A stretch of DNA of 27,888 bases. Origin: an uncultured Collinsella sp. (GTDB lineage: Bacteria; Actinomycetota; Coriobacteriia; Coriobacteriales; Coriobacteriaceae). The position numbers were made by a program, and so were the translations under genes. The first letter of the stretch is position 1. The number at the start of each line of letters is the position of its first letter. Location of the stretch: the NCBI GenBank assembly GCA_959599095.1, contig CAUGGC010000026.1:1-27888 (forward strand). Reading direction: 5' to 3'. A model generated the notes under the pieces. The model was not told the origin of the DNA. It worked only from the letters and a program-made list of their open reading frames with translations, and ran no database searches. Shown piece by piece: positions 22,748-27,888 of the stretch.

Positions 22748-23274
22748 CCGAGCACCTCCTTTTTGTATTGCCTGTATGCACAGACCATCTCTTGATAGCT
22801 TCGCTCCGAAGGCGACGACGCCAGCGCTTCTCCCTCGTCGAATATAAGCCGTTCGAGCAGATCCCAATCAAGTCGGTCGACGAATGCCTGACTATGAAGA
22901 TCGACGATGTCGTTCGGACGGTAGGCATAGAGCTTCATTACCGCCAGGTCCTCCAAGGATGGCGTAAAGTACCTGATAAAACGCGCCCCAATATCCAAGG
23001 GAATCAAACGATCTTCGTAATTGAATGGCATCTGGTTACAATACGCCACTGCCATACCATTCACCGCGGGGTATCGAGCTATGATCTCGCGGAGGCACCT
23101 GTCTGCCTCAAACACATCAATGTCATGTGTAACCGACCGATTCGTCACATCGTTTAGCATGAAGGCGCCTCCTCCCACCAATACAACGCTCGGCTTGTCG
23201 TCTCTTGGACCTATTTCCAGCTCCGCCTCTTCGTCAATGCCCAAAAGAGTCTGCTCTAAATCCTGCTTATGCAT
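22744..23274 (-). CDS. Nucleotidyltransferase-fold protein (DUF6036/AbiEii-like), candidate toxin
   Basis: The 176-residue protein has the minimal nucleotidyltransferase pattern: a glycine motif VLVGGGAFML (31-40) followed by the acidic pair THDIDVF with Asp51 and Asp53. The block SLEDLAVMKLYAYRPNDIVD (106-125) is typical of DUF6036/AbiEii-type proteins. Relatives include toxins that add nucleotides to tRNA or proteins. The ATG at 23272-23274 follows AGGA. It is the first gene of a two-gene operon with the HTH gene downstream. An inverted repeat lies just upstream of its ribosome site. The region is visibly AT-richer than its neighbours, which suggests acquisition by transfer. Confidence 0.72.
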   Translation of the reverse strand: MHKQDLEQTLLGIDEEAELEIGPRDDKPSVVLVGGGAFMLNDVTNRSVTHDIDVFEADRCLREIIARYPAVNGMAVAYCNQMPFNYEDRLIPLDIGARFIRYFTPSLEDLAVMKLYAYRPNDIVDLHSQAFVDRLDWDLLERLIFDEGEALASSPSERSYQEMVCAYRQYKKEVLG

Positions 23275-23286
23275 AGCAAATCCTAT

Positions 23287-23307
23287 TATTATTCATCTTC
23301 AATAATA
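23287..23307. promoter_or_regulatory. Inverted repeat upstream of the nucleotidyltransferase/HTH operon
   Basis: TATTATT (23287-23293) is inverted as AATAATA (23301-23307) across seven bases, 13 bases before the start codon and overlapping AT-rich promoter-like sequence. This is where an autoregulating HTH partner would be expected to bind. Confidence 0.4.
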
Positions 23308-23397
23308 CTATTCAGTCGCACGATAGGACCCACAGGATGCAAGAATTCTGCTCGTGGCGATAATCCCTACACCCTAGAAGTCCTAATGTGACAAACG

Positions 23398-23820
23398 TTA
23401 ACTCTCCCAGCCGGCGCGAACGGTTGTTATGACATCGCCTAGGCGCTGGCCGAGGGCTGACAGATGCTGGAGCACTTCACTGGGCGAGGCACCGTTGAGG
23501 ATGCAGGTGAGCGCATACGAGACCAGAAAAATCGCCGCAAGTCCTAACGGAATGAGCACAATCATCGCCAACGTGCGCAGGCGCTGGCCCGCGCGGCGGT
23601 GACGCGTGCGACGCTTGTCGAACGCAAGCTCCTGCGCATATGAATCTTGTTGTACGAAATAGCTCTCTGGCGCCGATCTGCCCGCAGGCGAAACCGCAGG
23701 CGTGGCATTTTGCGCAGGGGGCTGGGCGGCTACCCCTTGCATTTGCATCTCCATGAGCCGTTGCTGCTGACGCAACATGCGCTCAGCTTGTTGCTGCGGA
23801 GTCTCAAGAAACAGGTCCAT
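23398..23820 (-). CDS. Small single-pass membrane protein, unknown function
   Basis: This 140-residue protein starts at the ATG at 23818-23820 with TTGGAGG upstream. The first 35 residues are Gln/Met-rich and probably form a coiled coil (AERMLRQQQRLMEMQMQG). A Pro/Ala/Ser linker, a basic stretch (DKRRTRHRRAGQRLR at 68-82) and one membrane helix at about 84-108 follow. The C-terminal tail has about 30 residues. By the positive-inside rule the long N-terminal part should be cytoplasmic. I recognise no family. It stands alone, and a candidate promoter lies at 23899-23927. Confidence 0.6.
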   Translation of the reverse strand: MDLFLETPQQQAERMLRQQQRLMEMQMQGVAAQPPAQNATPAVSPAGRSAPESYFVQQDSYAQELAFDKRRTRHRRAGQRLRTLAMIVLIPLGLAAIFLVSYALTCILNGASPSEVLQHLSALGQRLGDVITTVRAGWES

Positions 23821-23898
23821 GCTGGCCTCCAAAATCGGAGCATTCGACGCTTACGACCAGCATCCCGCACCGCCAAGGCCACGGCAACGCAATCCGTA

Positions 23899-23927
23899 GC
23901 AATAGCTGCAAAGTTTCTTGTTGACAA
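23899..23927 (-). promoter_or_regulatory. Candidate promoter for the small membrane protein gene
   Basis: On the minus strand TTGTCA (-35) and TATTGC (-10) are 17 bases apart. The -35 lies inside an inverted repeat, TTGTTGA (23918-23924) with TCAACAA (23943-23949), which could be an operator. The -10 is a weak match. Confidence 0.35.
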
Positions 23928-24078
23928 AAGCTGTCGAAAACCTCAACAACTCCCCTACCAGCACTTTCTCTGAGCTTTTTTATCGAATGATCTTTTACCC
24001 TTCCACCAACCCGCCAACTAACCAAAAGCTGGCCAAAAGCTTGACGGAAATTGTGGAGACAGGGACCCCAAACAAAAC

Positions 24079-24102
24079 GTGCCGCCCCATAAGGGGCGGC
24101 AC
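24079..24102 (-). terminator. Terminator of the 24285-24917 gene, left part of family C copy 1
   Basis: GTGCCGCCCC (24079-24088) and GGGGCGGCAC (24093-24102) form a 10-bp perfect stem. On the minus strand it is followed by GTTTTGTTTGG. The same stem, with the same ACAAAAC and ACAAAC flanks, recurs at 25011-25034. Confidence 0.8.
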
Positions 24103-24144
24103 ACAAACCAATCTATGAGCCAAAACTCGCTGGCAAGCCCGCGC

Positions 24145-24230
24145 CGTCAGACCCGCGGCGTATGCCTTTGCCTCGCGCGACTCTGCGAAGCCGTGAGCGA
24201 GAGGGAAAGGGATGCGCCGCGGGTCTGACG
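24145..24230 (-). repeat. Repeat family C long hairpin, copy 1
   Basis: A 16-bp perfect outer stem (24145-24160 with 24215-24230) encloses a core, 24165-24210, that matches copy 2 almost base for base, with two substitutions near the apex. The outer arms are unrelated to those of copy 2. It lies between the stop codon of the membrane protein gene (24285) and its terminator. Confidence 0.75.
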
Positions 24231-24284
24231 CCCGGAGCGGTAAGGCCGGCAGTTGCCCTGCGCTCCGTGGTCGGTGGGGGCAGA

Positions 24285-24917
24285 TTACATGCCCGAAAGA
24301 CCGCGAGCAGCGGTGGCACACAAAAACGCCAAGACTAGAATCACGAGCGAACCGGCAATGTCGGCCACCACGCCCGTAAAACGACGCTCAAACAGCCAGC
24401 TCTCAAAGTGCGGGGCGACATTGCGCCAAACACGCCACAGCAAGATGCCCATGCCGATAACGCCCGGGATATTGAGCAACAAAATCTCGGAGCACAAGAG
24501 GCCGATCAGGTTGCCGGTGGCAAAGCCCGCATCGCCCTCGCAGTATTTGCGATAAATCATGTACAGCATGTACGCCACAAACGGCTGTAGGCACGCAGAG
24601 ATAAACGCAACCACCATCGAGGGGTCTTGAGAAAAGACATCGGTGAGCTTATCCACACTCGTGGCATCCTTAGAGGCCAGGAACAGACCAATGACTACAA
24701 CAGGCACCACGCCCAAGATGACCTCGACCATCGTAAACAGTTTGGCAGTCAGGTCTTCGCTCGCCGTATTCAAATGAGGCGCCCACTCAGGATGAGCATG
24801 TGCGCCGACCTTCTTGTCCTTCTCGGCACGATCGGCCTTTTTGCCCTCAGGGACCCGACGACCAGGATCCTTGCGAGTCCCCGCCGCAGCAACCCGAGCC
24901 CGAGACTTCTTACCCAT
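24285..24917 (-). CDS. Polytopic membrane protein, unknown function
   Basis: This 210-residue protein starts at the ATG at 24915-24917, eight bases after GAGG. The first 45 residues are highly basic (KKSRARV, GKKADRAEKDKK). Four hydrophobic segments follow at about 62-81, 100-121, 132-160 and 181-203. The third contains charged or polar residues. I recognise no family and no catalytic motif. It is flanked on both sides by family C elements with the same architecture and appears to be a single-gene unit. Confidence 0.65.
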   Translation of the reverse strand: MGKKSRARVAAAGTRKDPGRRVPEGKKADRAEKDKKVGAHAHPEWAPHLNTASEDLTAKLFTMVEVILGVVPVVVIGLFLASKDATSVDKLTDVFSQDPSMVVAFISACLQPFVAYMLYMIYRKYCEGDAGFATGNLIGLLCSEILLLNIPGVIGMGILLWRVWRNVAPHFESWLFERRFTGVVADIAGSLVILVLAFLCATAARGLSGM

Positions 24918-25010
24918 AACCAACACCTCACAAGAGGAAACGAATAGCCAACGCTACCTAGTGTACCCCACCCAAGAACGGTACCGTCCCAACCAATCCC
25001 CACACAAAAC

Positions 25011-25034
25011 GTGCCGCCCCAAAAGGGGCGGCAC
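25011..25034 (-). terminator. Terminator of the rubrerythrin gene, left part of family C copy 2
   Basis: GTGCCGCCCC (25011-25020) and GGGGCGGCAC (25025-25034) form a 10-bp perfect stem with loop AAAA. On the minus strand it is followed by GTTTTGTGTGG. Confidence 0.8.
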
Positions 25035-25084
25035 ACAAACTTTAATATCAGCTTTTCTGTAGCGAGCACGCAACGACCCAACGC

Positions 25085-25174
25085 CGGGGCGCAGGGCGGG
25101 GAAATACCTTTGCCTCGCGCGACCCTGCGGAGCCGTGAGCGAGAGGGAAAGGTATTTCCCCGCCCTGCGCCCCG
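25085..25174 (-). repeat. Repeat family C long hairpin, copy 2
   Basis: A 27-bp perfect stem (25085-25111 with 25148-25174) encloses GCCTCGCGCGACCCTGCG and then GAGCCGTGAGCGAGAGGG. The core is shared with copy 1. It begins 22 bases after the rubrerythrin stop codon, in the same order relative to the terminator as copy 1. Confidence 0.8.
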
Positions 25175-25195
25175 CAGTCCACGTTCGTATCGGCG

Positions 25196-25735
25196 CTAGT
25201 AGTTCACCACCTGCTCCTCAAAGTACGCCTTCGGGTGGTTACAAACCGGGCACACCTCGGGCGCCTCGGCGCCCACATGCAGGTGCCCACAGTTCAGGCA
25301 CTTCCATACCTTCACGCCCTCGCGCTCAAACACCTCGCCCGACTCAATACGCTCGACAAGCTTGTTGTAGCGCTCCTCGTGAGCCTTCTCGACAGCACCG
25401 ACGCCACGGAACTTTGCGGCAATCTCGGTAAAGCCCTCCTCCTCGGCGGTCTTGGCGAACTCGTCGTACATCGTGGTCCACTCGTAGTTCTCGCCCGCAG
25501 CGGCATCACGCAAGTTGTCCAGAGTGTCGGGAACGGCGCCGTCGTGCAGATACTTAAACCACAGTTTGGCGTGCTCGGACTCGTTGCCCGCCGTCTCGGC
25601 AAAGATATTCGAAATCTGAACGTAGCCATCCTTCTTGGCCTTAGATGCGTAGTAGCGATACTTGGTGTGCGCCTGGGACTCACCAGCAAAAGCGGTCTCG
25701 AGGTTCTTCTTGGTTTGGGAGTTCTCAAAATCCAT
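25196..25735 (-). CDS. Rubrerythrin
   Basis: The 179-residue non-haem iron protein reduces hydrogen peroxide in anaerobes. The four-helix di-iron domain (1-140) has its ligands in GESQAHTKY (Glu19, His23), NESEHAK (Glu52, His55) and VEKAHEERY. A C-terminal rubredoxin domain binds one iron through Cys146, Cys149, Cys162 and Cys165 (CLNC, CPVC). The start is the ATG at 25733-25735 with AAGGGA upstream. Its length is normal and it fits a strict anaerobe. It lies downstream of mutY-like and Rrf2 genes that also relate to oxidative stress. Confidence 0.95.
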   Translation of the reverse strand: MDFENSQTKKNLETAFAGESQAHTKYRYYASKAKKDGYVQISNIFAETAGNESEHAKLWFKYLHDGAVPDTLDNLRDAAAGENYEWTTMYDEFAKTAEEEGFTEIAAKFRGVGAVEKAHEERYNKLVERIESGEVFEREGVKVWKCLNCGHLHVGAEAPEVCPVCNHPKAYFEEQVVNY

Positions 25736-25809
25736 AGGTGTACTTCCCTTCAACACATGCCGCCCGCAGGCTTCGAGCGGCCTTGTCTTTAGGATGCCCT
25801 CATGTCGAA

Positions 25810-25838
25810 AATCTAAACCTTACAATCCTGTTTTTCAG
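25810..25838 (-). promoter_or_regulatory. Candidate promoter for the rubrerythrin gene
   Basis: On the minus strand CTGAAA and TAGATT are 17 bases apart, each matching four of six consensus bases, about 75 bases upstream of the start codon. Confidence 0.3.
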
Positions 25839-25849
25839 ATTCGGGCGGG

Positions 25850-26755
25850 CTACACGCTTAGCCAGCGGTCGCCCTCCACGCGACAAAAGCCCTCACGCTC
25901 CAAGTCGGCCAAAATGCCTGCGACAAGATCGTGATCGACCGGCTCGCGGCCTGCCGCCGCCTCCATTTCGTTGACACCCGCCACCGCCTCGGCGAGTGTG
26001 ATGCCCGCCGGCTGGCCATCGCGCGCTGCCAGCAACATGCGCACGATATGCGCGCGCTTTTGGCGACGTGAGCCCTCAAACTTTGATTGACGGCTATAGC
26101 CCGCCGAGCGCCTGGACGGATTGGGCAACGTCTTTTTTAGATATGCGCCGTAATCTAGCAACGCGTAATACCACGCGCGCGGCGTATCGGCATCATCGAG
26201 CGGCACGGCAAAGGGAGCGATCTCGTCGGTCGCCGCACCGGGGGCCGCCGGACAGGCCGCCTGAATCAGCGGCACCAGCTCGCGATCGGGAACAGCCGGT
26301 ACATCGGGAAAGAAGTGATGCAGAAAGACCGTGCGCACGTTGGTCTCCAGATACACGCCCGGAAGATCAAACGCAAACGACCGGATACCTTGCGCCGTTG
26401 CCGGGCCAATACCAGGCAGAGCGACCAAGTCACGCGTCTCGTGCGGAAACTCCCCGCCCCAATCCTCTACGACCCGTTGAGCGGCGCCGCGAAGCGCCAG
26501 AGCGCGTCGGTTGTAGCCCATGCCCTGCCAAGCGTCCAAAACATCGGAAGGCGCGGCCTGGGCAAGCGCCTGCACGGTCGGAAAGCGATCGAGCCACGCC
26601 GGCATACGCGTCTCCACGCGTGGTACCTGTGTTTGCTGCAGCATGACCTCAGAAAGCCAAATGATGTACGGATCGCGCGTGCGGCGCCACGGAAGGTCGC
26701 GATAACGCAGGACCCCTTCCGAACGAATCATCGAACGAAAGGGGTCCTGAATCAT
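25850..26755 (-). CDS. MutY-like HhH-GPD glycosylase lacking the iron-sulfur cluster
   Basis: The 301-residue protein keeps the MutY start region LPWR, the catalytic Glu36 in SEVMLQQTQV and a helix-hairpin-helix (LPGIGPATAQGI, 114-125). It differs in three ways. The usual MutY DGNV segment is LETNV (136-140), so a Glu replaces the Asp. The four cluster cysteines are absent, replaced by NPSRRSAGYSRQSKFEGSRR. The MutT-like C-terminal domain is replaced by a short winged-helix-like end. Adenine glycosylase activity is uncertain. The ATG at 26753-26755 has AAGGAG upstream and lies 21 bases after the Rrf2 gene, so the two form an operon. Confidence 0.85.
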   Translation of the reverse strand: MIQDPFRSMIRSEGVLRYRDLPWRRTRDPYIIWLSEVMLQQTQVPRVETRMPAWLDRFPTVQALAQAAPSDVLDAWQGMGYNRRALALRGAAQRVVEDWGGEFPHETRDLVALPGIGPATAQGIRSFAFDLPGVYLETNVRTVFLHHFFPDVPAVPDRELVPLIQAACPAAPGAATDEIAPFAVPLDDADTPRAWYYALLDYGAYLKKTLPNPSRRSAGYSRQSKFEGSRRQKRAHIVRMLLAARDGQPAGITLAEAVAGVNEMEAAAGREPVDHDLVAGILADLEREGFCRVEGDRWLSV

Positions 26756-26776
26756 ATCTATGCTCCTTATGCGGCG

Positions 26777-27262
26777 CTATTCCTCCCGGCAAGCGCACGC
26801 GCAGGTGGCGTACTCGGGAAACGCTTCGCGGTCGGCGAATTTGGGATCGACGGCCGGGAACTGGCGGTGAGCGACGATGTCGCCGAGCAAAACGGAATCG
26901 AGGTAATCGCGCATCAACGCTTGAGCTCCGGCCCACAGGGGATGATAGCAGCACGTGCCCATGCGTGCACAGTCGCCATCGGGTGCGGTGCAATCATTCA
27001 TAACCATAGGGCCCTGAACGGCCTCGACGACCTGGCGGATGGTGACGTCGTCCGGACTGACCTTGAGACGCATGCCACCGTGGACGCCACGCAGGCTCTC
27101 CACAATACCGGCCTGGACCAAACCGTGCTGAATCGAGCGGGCAAACGAATACGGAACATTGACCTCTTCGGCAGCGGTGCGAACAGAAAGCAAACGCTCC
27201 GGATCCTCGGCAAGCATCGCCAGCATACGAAGGGCGTAATCAGTCTTCCTCGATATGTCCAT
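26777..27262 (-). CDS. Rrf2-family transcriptional regulator (NsrR/IscR-like)
   Basis: The 161-residue regulator starts at the ATG at 27260-27262, with GAAAGGGG upstream. A winged helix-turn-helix covers 1-75 (KTDYALRML, LRGVHGGMRL). Cys91, Cys98 and Cys104/105 lie in the loop that carries an iron-sulfur cluster in NsrR and IscR, so it probably senses nitric oxide, oxidants or cluster status. An odd C-terminal CxCxC (Cys154, 156, 158) is not part of the usual family. It is the first gene of an operon with the MutY-like gene. A 12-bp palindrome lies upstream of its promoter. Confidence 0.9.
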   Translation of the reverse strand: MDISRKTDYALRMLAMLAEDPERLLSVRTAAEEVNVPYSFARSIQHGLVQAGIVESLRGVHGGMRLKVSPDDVTIRQVVEAVQGPMVMNDCTAPDGDCARMGTCCYHPLWAGAQALMRDYLDSVLLGDIVAHRQFPAVDPKFADREAFPEYATCACACREE

Positions 27263-27421
27263 TTTTCCCCTTTCAAGGAATACGAACAGCTCGAACGAGC
27301 TCCGGGGCCGAGCTTGTGTCGAGACGCTAAATGACCGCAGGACATCCAAATGGTAAATCGGATATCCACTGAGTGCCGCGCTTGGAGCGAAATGCATCAG
27401 ATGCGGCCTACAGTGCAATTT

Positions 27422-27450
27422 AGTATAACCTAACCCCCTGTCTCGTTGAA
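27422..27450 (-). promoter_or_regulatory. Promoter of the Rrf2 operon
   Basis: On the minus strand TTCAAC (-35, 27445-27450) and TATACT (-10, 27422-27427) are 17 bases apart. The predicted transcript has a leader of about 150 bases. Confidence 0.5.
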
Positions 27451-27454
27451 CAGG

Positions 27455-27466
27455 TGTTGCGCAACA
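27455..27466. promoter_or_regulatory. Perfect palindrome upstream of the Rrf2 promoter
   Basis: TGTTGCGCAACA is a perfect 12-bp palindrome four bases upstream of the -35. A related interrupted form, TGTTGCACAACA, lies at 18068-18079. It may bind an activator or repressor. Confidence 0.35.
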
Positions 27467-27586
27467 AAGCTGTTGTTTAGACAGATATGCTTATTAGATT
27501 TTACTTGCGTTCCCGAAGGGGCGGGGATTCTGGGCGAAGATGCGCCAGGGCGATCGTTCTATCGAAACAAAGTGCATCAAACGCAA

Positions 27587-27612
27587 AAAGCCACGTCCGA
27601 AGACGTGGCTTT
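27587..27612 (-). terminator. Terminator of the tRNA-Asp gene
   Basis: AAAGCCACGTC (27587-27597) pairs perfectly with GACGTGGCTTT (27602-27612). In minus-strand RNA the loop is UUCG and the stem is followed by TTGCG after a run of five T in all. It lies nine bases after the tRNA 3' end. Confidence 0.9.
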
Positions 27613-27620
27613 AATTGCGT

Positions 27621-27698
<78 letters not shown>

Positions 27699-27744
27699 AG
27701 GCAGGCGTTCGCGTTTGTTTCCGCTCGCGTGCGCTGCGGGGATT

Positions 27745-27774
27745 AGTATACACAGAAGTCTGTCCGGCGCGCAA
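27745..27774 (-). promoter_or_regulatory. Promoter of the tRNA-Asp gene
   Basis: On the minus strand TTGCGC (27769-27774) and TATACT (27745-27750) are 18 bases apart, about 47 bases upstream of the tRNA 5' end. The remaining sequence to 27888 shows no gene; AAGCAC and GTGCTT form a small inverted repeat at its very end. Confidence 0.6.
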
Positions 27775-27888
27775 CAACTTTTTTGAAAAAATTTTTGGGG
27801 CCATCCGGGAGGGTCTCCGGGGCTGGGGGCGGGGGTTAAGTTTGCTGCTCTACAGTCCTGCGCAAGACGGAAAGCACATTAAGTGCTT

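Larger units (their letters stand above)
23821..24284. other. 464-base gap without a gene: promoter region and family C element
   Basis: The left half carries the promoter candidate and inverted repeat for the small membrane protein gene. The right half (24072-24230) is filled by family C copy 1 with its terminator hairpin. Between them is T/C-rich sequence with no open frame that has a ribosome site. TTGTGGAGACAGGGACCCC at 24051-24069 vaguely recalls the family B loop but does not form its stem. Confidence 0.6.
27263..27620. other. 358-base gap: Rrf2 leader and promoter, tRNA terminator
   Basis: The gap contains a leader of about 150 bases for the Rrf2 gene, its promoter (27422-27450), a palindrome (27455-27466) and the tRNA terminator (27587-27612). 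The leader includes a GAGCTC-rich local inverted repeat near 27278-27310. No small gene with a ribosome site was seen. Confidence 0.55.

Noticed and set aside
23900..24060. A replication-origin-like stretch with TTGTTGACAA, TCAACAA and TTGTGGA words
   Set aside because: There is no cluster of consensus DnaA boxes, no AT-rich unwinding block and no dnaA, dnaN or parA nearby. A promoter with an operator explains it better.
24051..24069. A fifth family B copy (GACAGGGACCCC)
   Set aside because: The GACAGG word is present but there are no complementary arms around it.
25850..26755. The MutY-like gene as a pseudogene because its cluster cysteines are missing
   Set aside because: The frame is intact from a good ribosome site to the stop codon, the catalytic Glu and HhH are kept, and the replacement block looks like a coherent conserved motif rather than decay.

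Overview
The window looks like chromosome from a high-GC gut actinobacterium of the class Coriobacteriia, most likely Collinsella or a close relative. This is inferred from protein style, a mannose-family PTS beside Amadori-product enzymes, and dense intergenic stem-loops, not from a marker gene. Almost every gene is on the minus strand; the exception is the GntR regulator at 9718-10440. No phage, insertion sequence, CRISPR array or rRNA was seen.

Positions 104-10440 form a carbohydrate region. It holds two GntR/UTRA regulators, a YitT-type membrane protein, a HAD phosphatase, a mannose-type PTS (fused EIIAB, EIIC, EIID), two SIS-domain proteins of the FrlB/FraB deglycase type and an EamA transporter. 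Both SIS proteins keep a Glu and a His exactly 16 residues apart, as in the catalytic pair described for FraB. The likely pathway is PTS uptake and phosphorylation of a sugar-amine conjugate such as fructoselysine or glucoselysine, then cleavage to a hexose phosphate and a free amino acid. Two operator sets suggest two regulatory circuits: TATAAC-type sites before the first GntR gene, the EamA gene and the PTS operon, and GGCATACAA sites between the second SIS gene and the second GntR gene.

Positions 10486-22132 are mostly housekeeping: a GNAT acetyltransferase, a threonine-aldolase-like enzyme, a PAP2 phosphatase, Mfd, a zinc-ribbon membrane-anchored protein, endonuclease III, an ABC exporter and RmuC. 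Positions 22184-23274 hold a translationally coupled pair, a nucleotidyltransferase-fold protein and a helix-turn-helix protein, with the look of a toxin-antitoxin or defence module. Then come two uncharacterised membrane proteins, rubrerythrin, a MutY-like glycosylase without iron-sulfur cysteines, an Rrf2 regulator and tRNA-Asp(GTC).

The most unusual feature is the set of intergenic repeats. Three unrelated families (called A, B and C here) share one design: a conserved core inside arms that differ between copies but remain self-complementary. A fourth element, at 2192-2311, has 17-bp perfect terminal inverted repeats. Families A and C sit directly 3' of minus-strand genes and include terminator-like hairpins, so they may be structured 3'-UTR RNAs or mobile palindromes that settle at gene ends.
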